A stretch of 64,000 nucleotides of DNA, taken from positions 6,552 to 70,551 of the forward strand of contig CAMDCZ010000005.1 of the NCBI GenBank assembly GCA_945890735.1, given 5' to 3'. The notes beneath the pieces are model-generated. The model did no database searches. It saw nothing but the letters and a program-made list of their open reading frames with translations, and was not told where the DNA came from. This DNA comes from Bordetella parapertussis (GTDB taxonomy: Bacteria; Pseudomonadota; Gammaproteobacteria; Burkholderiales; Burkholderiaceae_C). The first letter of the stretch is position 1; every line of letters begins with the position of its first letter. A program made the position numbers and the translations under genes. Positions 50,517 to 58,747 of this stretch are shown here, in pieces.

Positions 50517-52448
50517 ATGGGAAGAATCATTGGCATTGACCTCGGCACCACCAACTCGTGCGTGGCCATCATGGAAGGCAACACCACCAAGGTGATCGAG
50601 AACGCCGAAGGCGCGCGCACCACACCCTCCATCATTGCCTACCAAGAAGACGGTGAAATTTTGGTCGGTGCTTCCGCCAAACGCCAAGCCGTGACCAACC
50701 CGCGCAACACCTTGTACGCGGTCAAGCGACTGATCGGCCGCAAATTTGAAGAAAAAGAAGTCCAAAAAGACATCGACCTGATGCCCTACACCATCGCCAA
50801 AGCGGACAACGGCGACGCATGGGTGGAGGTACGCGGCAACAAATTGGCACCGCCCCAAATCAGCGCAGAGATTTTGCGCAAGATGAAGAAAACCGCCGAA
50901 GACTACCTGGGTGAAGAAGTGACAGAGGCCGTGATCACCGTGCCCGCTTACTTCAACGACGCCCAACGCCAAGCCACCAAAGACGCCGGTCGCATCGCAG
51001 GCTTGGATGTCAAGCGCATCATCAACGAACCCACGGCCGCAGCCTTGGCGTTCGGGCTGGACAAAACCGAAAAAGGCGATCGCAAGATCGCGGTGTACGA
51101 CTTGGGTGGTGGCACGTTTGACGTGTCGATCATCGAGATTGCCGATGTCGATGGTGAAAAACAATTCGAGGTGCTGTCCACCAATGGCGACACCTTCTTG
51201 GGCGGCGAGGACTTTGACCAACGCATCATCGACTTCATCATCACCGAGTTCAAAAAGGAATCTGGCGTTGATTTGTCCAAAGATGTGTTGGCTTTGCAAC
51301 GCCTGAAAGAAGCCGCCGAAAAAGCCAAGATCGAACTCTCCTCTTCCACCGGCACCGACATCAACCTGCCCTATGTCACGGCTGACGCGTCAGGCCCGAA
51401 ACACCTGAACATCAAACTCAACCGTGCCAAGCTGGAAAGCCTGGTCGATGAGTTGATCGAGCGCACCATCGCGCCTTGCCGCACAGCGATCAAAGACGCT
51501 GGCGTGTCGGTCAGTGACATCGACGACGTGATCTTGGTGGGCGGCATGACCCGCATGCCCAAAGTGCAAGACAAGGTCAAAGAATTTTTCGGCCAAGAAC
51601 CCCGCCGTGACGTCAACCCTGACGAAGCCGTGGCCGTGGGTGCCGCGATCCAAGGCCAAGTGCTGTCAGGTGACCGCAAAGACGTGTTGTTGTTGGACGT
51701 GACACCCCTGTCCTTGGGCATCGAAACATTGGGTGGCGTGATGACCAAAATGATCGTCAAAAACACCACCATTCCCACCAAGTTCGCACAGACCTTCTCC
51801 ACCGCAGACGACAACCAACCAGCGGTCACCATCAAGGTTTACCAAGGCGAGCGTGAAATGGCGTCCGGCAACAAATCCTTGGGCGAGTTCAACTTAGAGG
51901 GCATTGCCCCCGCCGCACGTGGCACCCCACAAATTGAGGTGTCGTTTGACATCGATGCCAACGGTATCTTGCACGTGGGCGCGAAAGACAAGGCCACTGG
52001 CAAAGAAAACAAAATCACGATCAAGGCCAACTCGGGTTTGTCCGAAGCCGAGATCCAGCAGATGGTCAAAGATGCCGAGCTCAATGCCGCTGAAGACAAG
52101 AAAAAACTCGAGATCGTGCAAGCGCGCAACCAAGGTGACGCGGCGGTGCATGACGTCAAGAAATCCCTGACCGAGCACGGCGACAAGGTGGATGCGGCTG
52201 ACAAAGAAAAAATCGAGGCAGCGGTCAAAGACCTGGAAGAGGCTTTAAAAGGCGAAGACAAAGATGCCATTCAAGCCAAAACCGAAACCCTGATGACCGC
52301 CGCACAAAAACTCGGTGAGATGGTCTATGCCGACAAACAAGCCAAGGAAGCCGCTGGCGCGGCTGGCAACGGCGGCGACCACAGCCACGACAAACCACAA
52401 GACGACAATGTGGTCGATGCTGAGGTCAAAGAAGTCAAGAAACCCTAA
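50517..52448 (+). CDS. dnaK: molecular chaperone DnaK (Hsp70)
   Basis: This 643-residue Hsp70 begins with the IGIDLGTTNSCVA phosphate loop. It has the ATPase blocks IINEPTAAALAFG and AVYDLGGGTFDVSI, a substrate-binding domain from about residue 390, and a helical lid ending in a Gly/Asp-rich tail with EVKEVKKP. AGGAG precedes the ATG. It works with GrpE and DnaJ from the same locus. Confidence 0.98.
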   Translation: MGRIIGIDLGTTNSCVAIMEGNTTKVIENAEGARTTPSIIAYQEDGEILVGASAKRQAVTNPRNTLYAVKRLIGRKFEEKEVQKDIDLMPYTIAKADNGDAWVEVRGNKLAPPQISAEILRKMKKTAEDYLGEEVTEAVITVPAYFNDAQRQATKDAGRIAGLDVKRIINEPTAAALAFGLDKTEKGDRKIAVYDLGGGTFDVSIIEIADVDGEKQFEVLSTNGDTFLGGEDFDQRIIDFIITEFKKESGVDLSKDVLALQRLKEAAEKAKIELSSSTGTDINLPYVTADASGPKHLNIKLNRAKLESLVDELIERTIAPCRTAIKDAGVSVSDIDDVILVGGMTRMPKVQDKVKEFFGQEPRRDVNPDEAVAVGAAIQGQVLSGDRKDVLLLDVTPLSLGIETLGGVMTKMIVKNTTIPTKFAQTFSTADDNQPAVTIKVYQGEREMASGNKSLGEFNLEGIAPAARGTPQIEVSFDIDANGILHVGAKDKATGKENKITIKANSGLSEAEIQQMVKDAELNAAEDKKKLEIVQARNQGDAAVHDVKKSLTEHGDKVDAADKEKIEAAVKDLEEALKGEDKDAIQAKTETLMTAAQKLGEMVYADKQAKEAAGAAGNGGDHSHDKPQDDNVVDAEVKEVKKP

Positions 52449-52464
52449 ACCTTTCAACCCCGTG

Positions 52465-52500
52465 CGCCGTGTCCAAACCCTTCACCGGGTTGGCGCGGCG
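52465..52500 (+). repeat. hairpin between dnaK and dnaJ
   Basis: Outer arms CGCCG and CGGCG enclose CCAA(A)CCC and GGGTTGG around a 6-nt loop. No T-run follows, so it is more likely an mRNA processing or stability element than a terminator. Confidence 0.45.
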
Positions 52501-52526
52501 TTGGCACATTTCAGAACCTGATCACC

Positions 52527-53657
52527 ATGGCCACCAAACGCGACTTTTACGAGATTCTGGGTGTACCCAAAAACGCCAGCGACGACGAGATCAAAAAGTC
52601 GTACCGCAAACTGGCGATGAAATACCACCCTGACCGCAACCAAGGTGATGCCGCCGCAGAAGTGAAATTCAAAGAGGCCAAAGAGGCCTATGAAATGCTG
52701 TCAGACGCGGAAAAGCGTGCAGCCTACGACCAGTATGGCCATGCCGGTGTCGACCCGAACATGCGCGGGGCAGCAGGCGCTGGTGGCTTTGGTGGTTTCG
52801 GTGAATCCTTTGGTGACATCTTCGGCGACATCTTTGGTCAAGCCAGACGGCAACAAGGCGGTGGTCGCCAGGTGTTTCGAGGCAATGATCTCAGCTATGC
52901 CATGGAGATCACGCTGGAGGAAGCCGCCGCAGGCAAGAAATCCGAGATACGCATCCCCAGTTATGACGAATGTGACACCTGCCACGGCAGCGGTGCCAAA
53001 CCCGGCACCTCCGCCAAAACCTGCGGCACCTGCCAAGGTCAAGGCGTGGTGCAAATGCGCCAAGGTTTTTTCAGCGTGCAGCAAAACTGCCCGCACTGCC
53101 GAGGCAGCGGCAAGATCATCACCGACCCTTGCACCCCATGCCATGGCGAAGGCAAGATCAAGCGTCAAAAAACCTTGGAAATTTCGATCCCTGCAGGCAT
53201 TGATGACGGCATGCGCATCCGCAGCACCGGCAACGGCGAGCCTGGCACCAATGGCGGCCCCCCAGGCGACCTCTACATTGAAATTCGACTGAAAAAACAC
53301 GAGGTGTTCCAACGCGATGGCGACGACTTGCATTGCGCTGTGCCGATCAGTTTCACCACGGCCGCTTTGGGTGGCGAAATCAGTGTGCCCACCCTGAATG
53401 GCGAAGCCGCGATTGACCTGCCTGAAGGGACCCAAACCGGCAAGCAGTTCAGACTGCGCGGCAAAGGCATCAAGGGTGTACGGGCCAGCTTTCCCGGCGA
53501 TTTGTATTGCCACATCACGGTGGAAACACCGGTCAAACTCAGCGAGCACCAACGCAAGTTGCTCAAAGAGCTGGATGAGTCGCTGAAAAAAGGGGGTGCC
53601 AAGCACTCCCCCACTGAATCAGGTTGGGCTGACAAGCTGAAAAATTTATTCAGCTGA
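52527..53657 (+). CDS. dnaJ: chaperone protein DnaJ (Hsp40)
   Basis: This 376-residue type I Hsp40 has a J domain with HPD at 34-36, a Gly/Phe region (about 75-115), a zinc domain with four CxxCxGxG repeats from CDTCHGSG to CTPCHGEG, and a C-terminal substrate domain. It delivers unfolded clients to DnaK and stimulates its ATPase. Confidence 0.97.
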   Translation: MATKRDFYEILGVPKNASDDEIKKSYRKLAMKYHPDRNQGDAAAEVKFKEAKEAYEMLSDAEKRAAYDQYGHAGVDPNMRGAAGAGGFGGFGESFGDIFGDIFGQARRQQGGGRQVFRGNDLSYAMEITLEEAAAGKKSEIRIPSYDECDTCHGSGAKPGTSAKTCGTCQGQGVVQMRQGFFSVQQNCPHCRGSGKIITDPCTPCHGEGKIKRQKTLEISIPAGIDDGMRIRSTGNGEPGTNGGPPGDLYIEIRLKKHEVFQRDGDDLHCAVPISFTTAALGGEISVPTLNGEAAIDLPEGTQTGKQFRLRGKGIKGVRASFPGDLYCHITVETPVKLSEHQRKLLKELDESLKKGGAKHSPTESGWADKLKNLFS

Positions 53658-53680
53658 CAGCCGCGAGTGTCTGACTGCAA

Positions 53681-53725
53681 GCGCGGGGCCCTGGCGCGAG
53701 GACCCTGCCAGCGCGCTGTTTTTAC
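53681..53725. terminator. GC-rich terminator after dnaJ
   Basis: AGCGCG pairs with CGCGCT and the inner CTGGC with GCCAG, and the stem is followed by G and a run of six T. It lies 23 bp after dnaJ and borders the convergent DUF1854 gene. Confidence 0.55.
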
Positions 53726-54180
53726 AAAAACCGATCAAGCAATTTCCGGCTGTGACGGTCCAGCGTGGGCAAATCGCGGATCAGAAATTGCACACCGTGC
53801 GCATCCGCCACGATCAGGGTTTTGCCGCTCAAGCGCCGAATGTCTTCTTCGCCACGCAACACAAACTGCGCTTGCCCGCGGTTGGTTTGCACCGACCAGG
53901 TTGATGGGGTGGTGAAACTGCTGACCGCATCCACCCGCTGAATCTCCGGCATGAACTCGCGGGCTTGCAAAGCGGCTTGCACGGCCTGCTGTTGTGCGGA
54001 TGGCAGCTGCAGGGGCTGCGCCAGCCAAAGCAATTCATGACCTTGGTCACTGAGCACAGACACCGCTTCATCGGGCGCGCCAATCGGAAATGCACGCACC
54101 ACGGTCACACCGGTGTGCAACTCGCCGTCGATTTGCAGTTGCCACACACCCATGCGGTTTTGCGTCAATTCAAAATTCAT
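53722..54180 (-). CDS. cyanophycin metabolism-associated DUF1854 family protein
   Basis: This 152-residue cytoplasmic protein matches the DUF1854 layout (VTVVRAFPIGAPDEAVSVLSD, GEEDIRRL, VQFLIRDLPTLDRHSRKLLDRFL). Such genes are regularly found next to an ABC exporter and cyanophycin synthetases in betaproteobacteria. Its function is not known. It overlaps the ABC gene by 4 bp. Confidence 0.85.
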   Translation of the reverse strand: MNFELTQNRMGVWQLQIDGELHTGVTVVRAFPIGAPDEAVSVLSDQGHELLWLAQPLQLPSAQQQAVQAALQAREFMPEIQRVDAVSSFTTPSTWSVQTNRGQAQFVLRGEEDIRRLSGKTLIVADAHGVQFLIRDLPTLDRHSRKLLDRFL

Positions 54181-56456
54181 GTGCGTGCCTCTCTTTCAGT
54201 GCCCAGCGTCAAGCCCTGCTCTTCGGCTTGCTTTTGTCGGGCTTGCGCCTCGTACAAACGCCAGTAGGCGCCTTGTGCCGCCAGCAATTCATCATGCTTG
54301 CCTTGCTCGACCAACTGACCATGCTCCATCACCACCAGGCGATCGGCACGGCGCAAGGTGGAGAGCCGGTGGGCAATGGCAATCGTGGTTCGTCCACGCA
54401 CCAGGTTGTCCAGCGCATTTTGAATTTCTTGCTCGGTCTCTGTGTCCACCGAGGAGGTGGCCTCGTCCATGATCAAGATGCGCGGATCGATCAGCAAGGC
54501 CCGTGCGATCGAGATGCGTTGGCGCTCGCCACCGGACAAGCCCTGCCCGCGCTCTCCCACCAAAGAGTCGTAGCCCTGGGGTAAGCGCAAGATGAATTCA
54601 TGGGCATGGGCAGCCCGTGCAGCGGCCACGATCTCGGCGCGGCTTGCACCTGATTTGCCGTAGGCAATGTTGTCAGCGATGGTGCCAAAAAACAAAAACG
54701 GCTCTTGCAAGACCAAACCGATGTGCCGTCTGTAGTCTGCAATGCGAATGTCTCTGATGTCGGTGCCGTCAATGCGAATCGCGCCTTCGCTCAGGTCGTA
54801 AAAGCGGCAAATCAGGTTGACCAAGGTGCTTTTGCCTGAGCCGCTTTGCCCGACCAAGCCAATCATTTCACCGGGGGCAATGTCCAAACTCAGGCCTTTG
54901 ATGACCGCGCGGTTGCCATAGCGGAAACCTGCGTCGCTGATCTGGATGTGCCCAACCACCTCGGGCAGTGGCACGGGGTTGACCGGTTCAGGCACGCTGG
55001 AGACATGGTCGAGGATTTCAAAAATACGCTTGGTACCCGCCGCCGCTTTTTGGGTGTGGGAAACAATACGGCTCATCGCGTCCAAGCGCGCATAAAACCG
55101 CGTGCTGTAGGCCAAGAAAGCGGTCAGCACACCCACGGTGACTTGGTTGTTGGCAACTTGCCAAATACCAAAAGCCCAAACCACCAGCAAGCCAATTTCG
55201 GTGACCAAGGTCACGGTGGGCGAGAACAAGGACCACAAAAAATTGATGCGGTCATTGACCGCGAGGTTGTGTTTGTTGGCCTCTTGAAAGCGTTTGGCCT
55301 CCCGGGTCTCTTGGGCAAAGGCCTTGACCACGCGGATGCCTGGGATGGTGTCCGCCAACACATTGGTGAGTTCGGACCAGACCCGGTCGATTTTTTCGAA
55401 GCCGGTGCGCAAACGGTCGCGCACGATGTGGATCAACCACGCAATGAAGGGCAGCGGCAGCAAAGTGGCCAAAGCCAACCAAGGGTCGATGCTGAACAAA
55501 ATCGCAGCGGTCATCAAGATCATCAGCACGTCGGTGGCGAAGTCGAGCAAGTGCAGCGACAAAAACACGCACAAGCGGTCGGTTTCGCTGCCGATGCGGG
55601 TCATCAGGTCGCCGGTGCGGCGTCCGCCAAAGTATTCCAAAGACAGCTTGAGCAAATGCTCGTAGGCGGTGGAGCGCAAGTCCGCGCCAATGCGCTCGGA
55701 GACCAGCGCCAGCACGTAGGTCTTGAACCAGCCCAGGCCCCAAGCCAACAGGGCAGCGGCCAGCAAACCACCCAAATACCAGGTCACCAAGGTTTGGTCA
55801 ATTTGCTGCCCATTTTGGAAAGGAATCAGCACCTCGTCCATCAAAGGCATCGTCAGGTAAGGCGGCACCAAAGTCGCAGCCGTCGAGGCCAAGGTGAGCA
55901 AAAAACCCAGCAACAACTGTCCTTGGTAGGGCTTGGCAAAGCGCCACAACCGAAACAGGCTCCAAGTGGAAGCGGGTAACTCGACCGCTTCACCCTCACA
56001 AGCAGGGCAGACCTGCTCAGGGCTGTTCAGTGAGGCCTTGCAAGTGGGGCACCAAACTTGCCAACTCGACGGGTGATGCCCGTCTTGCAACTTTTGAAAT
56101 CGCGATAACAAAGTGGCGGCTTGCGGGTTGTGACCCAAGGTGAAACGCCATTGGGCCAGCAGCGATTGACCATCGCGCAAACTGAGTTTGCCGACACCGG
56201 CATGGTCGCCCAAGGCCAGCTGTAAGTCGGCTTGCAAAGCCTGTGATTGCCAGGCTTTTTCACCGCTGGCGCTTTGCCACAACAACCGTTGGGGCGTCAA
56301 AACCAGCAGACCCCGCCCGAAATACAATTGTTGATCGAGGTCAACCTCCAGCCACGCCAAGACGTTTTCTTCGGATGCCAACTGAAGCTGCAGGTTCTCC
56401 CGCCAAAAAGCTGGCAAATCCAGCAGCACTGGCGCAACATGAGAGGGAAGATTCAT
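54177..56456 (-). CDS. cyanophycin metabolism-associated ABC transporter (fused permease/ATPase)
   Basis: This 759-residue protein has an N-terminal domain of unknown role (residues 1-120), a zinc ribbon with CPTC and CPAC (about 135-160), six hydrophobic segments typical of ABC exporters (about 165-460), and an ATPase with Walker A GQSGSGKST, signature LSGGERQR and Walker B ILIMDEATSS. The ribbon and N-terminal domain are unusual for exporters. It is divergent from cphA'. The ATG at 56456 is preferred to a TTG at 56480. Its cargo is unknown. Confidence 0.87.
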   Translation of the reverse strand: MNLPSHVAPVLLDLPAFWRENLQLQLASEENVLAWLEVDLDQQLYFGRGLLVLTPQRLLWQSASGEKAWQSQALQADLQLALGDHAGVGKLSLRDGQSLLAQWRFTLGHNPQAATLLSRFQKLQDGHHPSSWQVWCPTCKASLNSPEQVCPACEGEAVELPASTWSLFRLWRFAKPYQGQLLLGFLLTLASTAATLVPPYLTMPLMDEVLIPFQNGQQIDQTLVTWYLGGLLAAALLAWGLGWFKTYVLALVSERIGADLRSTAYEHLLKLSLEYFGGRRTGDLMTRIGSETDRLCVFLSLHLLDFATDVLMILMTAAILFSIDPWLALATLLPLPFIAWLIHIVRDRLRTGFEKIDRVWSELTNVLADTIPGIRVVKAFAQETREAKRFQEANKHNLAVNDRINFLWSLFSPTVTLVTEIGLLVVWAFGIWQVANNQVTVGVLTAFLAYSTRFYARLDAMSRIVSHTQKAAAGTKRIFEILDHVSSVPEPVNPVPLPEVVGHIQISDAGFRYGNRAVIKGLSLDIAPGEMIGLVGQSGSGKSTLVNLICRFYDLSEGAIRIDGTDIRDIRIADYRRHIGLVLQEPFLFFGTIADNIAYGKSGASRAEIVAAARAAHAHEFILRLPQGYDSLVGERGQGLSGGERQRISIARALLIDPRILIMDEATSSVDTETEQEIQNALDNLVRGRTTIAIAHRLSTLRRADRLVVMEHGQLVEQGKHDELLAAQGAYWRLYEAQARQKQAEEQGLTLGTEREART

Positions 56457-56542
56457 TCTTTTGAGGATGACCAGCAGCAAAAAATGATTCTAACCCTGCA
56501 CATCAGCCAAAACGGCCGACCCTCTACCCTTCCCAGCCCCTT

Positions 56543-58747
56543 ATGACCTTTCCCGATATCGCGATTTCGCGCATGCGCTATTTGCGCGGCCCCAATGTGT
56601 GGACCTACCGCCCGGTCATCGAAGCCTGGGTGGATCTGGGTCCCTTGGAAGATCACCCCTCGAACACCTTGCCGGGGTTTGTCGATCGTCTGACCGACTG
56701 GTTACCCAACATGGTTGAACACCGTTGCGGTGTGGGCGAGCGTGGCGGTTTTTTTCAGCGACTGCAAACGGGCACTTGGTGCGGCCACATCATTGAACAC
56801 GTGGCCATCGAGTTGCAAACCTTGGCAGGCATGCAAGTGGGTTTCGGCAAAGCGCGTGAAACCAGCCAGCGCGGTGTCTACAAAGTCGTGATCCGAACTC
56901 GCCAAGAGGAAGTGGGTCGTGCGGCTTTCATGGCTGCCCGCGATCTGGTCATGGCGGCCATCAACCACACCCCGTTTGATGTCAAAAGCACAGTCACCCG
57001 CTTGAAAGCCATGGTGGACCGTTTGTGTCTCGGCCCCAGCACGGCATGCATCGTGGACGCGGCCACTGAGCGCCACATCCCGGCGATTCGCCTGACCTCT
57101 GGCAACTTGGTTCAGCTTGGCTATGGGTCCTTGCAGCGCCGGATCTGGACGGCTGAGACCGACCGCACCAGCGCGATTGCCGAGAGTATCTCCAGCGACA
57201 AAGACCTCACCAAACTGCTGCTCACACAGTGCGGCGTGCCGATCCCCATTGGCGAAGTGGTGAATTCCCCCGCCCATGCCTGGGAAGTGGCCCAAGACAT
57301 TGGCTTGCCAGTCGCGGTCAAGCCCACGGATGCCAACCATGGCCGTGGCGTGGCGCTCGATTTGCGCACACGCGAAGACATTGAAGCCGCTTTTGGCATG
57401 GCACAACGCGAAGGCACCGAAGTGATGGTCGAGCGTTTTATCCCTGGCGAAGAGCACCGATTGCTGGTGGTTGGGAACCAAGTGGTCGCCGCCTGCCGCG
57501 GCGAAACCGCCAAGATCACCGGCGACGGTGTGCACACGGTTGAGCAGTTGATCGATTTGCAAATCAACGCTGACCCCAGACGCGGCGAAGAAGAAGACTA
57601 TCCCCTGGACACGATTCGCTTGAAAGACCTGCCCACGGCAGTGCTGGAGTTGCAACGCCAGGGTCTGTCACCCCAAAGCATCCCTGAGGCAGGTCGCGTG
57701 GCCATCGTGCAGCGCACCGGCAACATGGGCATTGACGTCACAGACGAGGTGCACCCGGAGGTTGCGGCTGTCGTGGTGTTGGCAGCGCGCGTGATCGGCT
57801 TGGACATCGCAGGCATCGACCTGGTGGCACAAGACATCAGCAAGCCGCTGTTGGCCCAAGGCGGTGCGATCGTCGAGGTCAATGCAGGCCCTGGTTTGCT
57901 GATGCACTTGAAACCCGCGATCGGCCAACCCCGCCCAGTCGGGCAAGCCATCGTGTCGCATTTGTTTCAGCCGCAGCAAGCCACACGCATTCCCGTGGTG
58001 GGCATCATGGGTCGCAGTCAAACCGCTGAGTTGGCGCATTTGGTCCATTGGCTGATCCATTTGTCTGGCAGACGCACTGGTTTGGCTTCATCACATGGTT
58101 TGTTCATGGACCAACGTTTGGTTGACCCGAAAGATGCCCGTGTTTTTGAGGCCAGTCAAAGGCTTTTGATCAACCGTTCCCTGGATGCAGCGGTGTTTGA
58201 AAACGCTGCTTTGCAAGTCCTCGAGGAGGGCCTGCCCTACGACCGCTGCCATGTTGGCGTGTTGACTGACATGCCAGACGCGACTGGCTTGCAAGACCAT
58301 GACATCCACACACCCGAACAGGTGCGAAGCGTGGTGCGAACCCAGGTGGATTTGGTGCTGCCCGAAGGTGCAGCGGTTCTCAACGCAGACGATGCCGCCG
58401 TTGTCGACTTGGCCGAGCTTTGCGATGGCGAGGTGATTTACTACGCACTCAGTTGCACCTCACCTGTGCTGGTTCAACACCGGACAGCGCTGGGCCGTGC
58501 GGTGTTTTGCAAAGATGACCAGGTGGTGATGGCAACCGGCGACATCGAAGCCGTCTTGGTCAAACTCGACTTCCCCCCGATCGCCAAACTGCTGGCCGAT
58601 GGCCGCATGAGCCTGCCCAATGTGTTGGCCGCTGTGGCGGTTGCTTGGGCACTTGAACTGACCCCGGAATTGATACGCGCAGGACTGAAAAACTATGGCC
58701 AACCCTCTGCCATGGCCAACCCTGAAGTTGCAAGGATGAACGCCTGA
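56543..58747 (+). CDS. cphA': cyanophycin synthetase-like protein CphA' with degenerate ligase P-loop
   Basis: This 734-residue protein matches CphA through its N-terminal domain (RYLRGPNVWTYRPVIEAWV) and ATP-grasp domain (KPTDANHGRGVALDL). In the Mur-ligase-like part the nucleotide loop, GTNGKTT in CphA, reads GIMGRSQTAELA at 487-498, losing the Lys and the Thr pair. So the Asp-adding ATP-grasp part may work while the Arg-adding part cannot bind ATP the usual way. The pair resembles the cphA'/cphA pair known from Ralstonia. Its stop overlaps the cphA start by one base. Confidence 0.88.
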   Translation: MTFPDIAISRMRYLRGPNVWTYRPVIEAWVDLGPLEDHPSNTLPGFVDRLTDWLPNMVEHRCGVGERGGFFQRLQTGTWCGHIIEHVAIELQTLAGMQVGFGKARETSQRGVYKVVIRTRQEEVGRAAFMAARDLVMAAINHTPFDVKSTVTRLKAMVDRLCLGPSTACIVDAATERHIPAIRLTSGNLVQLGYGSLQRRIWTAETDRTSAIAESISSDKDLTKLLLTQCGVPIPIGEVVNSPAHAWEVAQDIGLPVAVKPTDANHGRGVALDLRTREDIEAAFGMAQREGTEVMVERFIPGEEHRLLVVGNQVVAACRGETAKITGDGVHTVEQLIDLQINADPRRGEEEDYPLDTIRLKDLPTAVLELQRQGLSPQSIPEAGRVAIVQRTGNMGIDVTDEVHPEVAAVVVLAARVIGLDIAGIDLVAQDISKPLLAQGGAIVEVNAGPGLLMHLKPAIGQPRPVGQAIVSHLFQPQQATRIPVVGIMGRSQTAELAHLVHWLIHLSGRRTGLASSHGLFMDQRLVDPKDARVFEASQRLLINRSLDAAVFENAALQVLEEGLPYDRCHVGVLTDMPDATGLQDHDIHTPEQVRSVVRTQVDLVLPEGAAVLNADDAAVVDLAELCDGEVIYYALSCTSPVLVQHRTALGRAVFCKDDQVVMATGDIEAVLVKLDFPPIAKLLADGRMSLPNVLAAVAVAWALELTPELIRAGLKNYGQPSAMANPEVARMNA

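Noticed and set aside
54846..55979. A 377-codon plus-strand frame opposite the ABC exporter
   Set aside because: Shadow of the exporter; Gln/His-rich and without domains.
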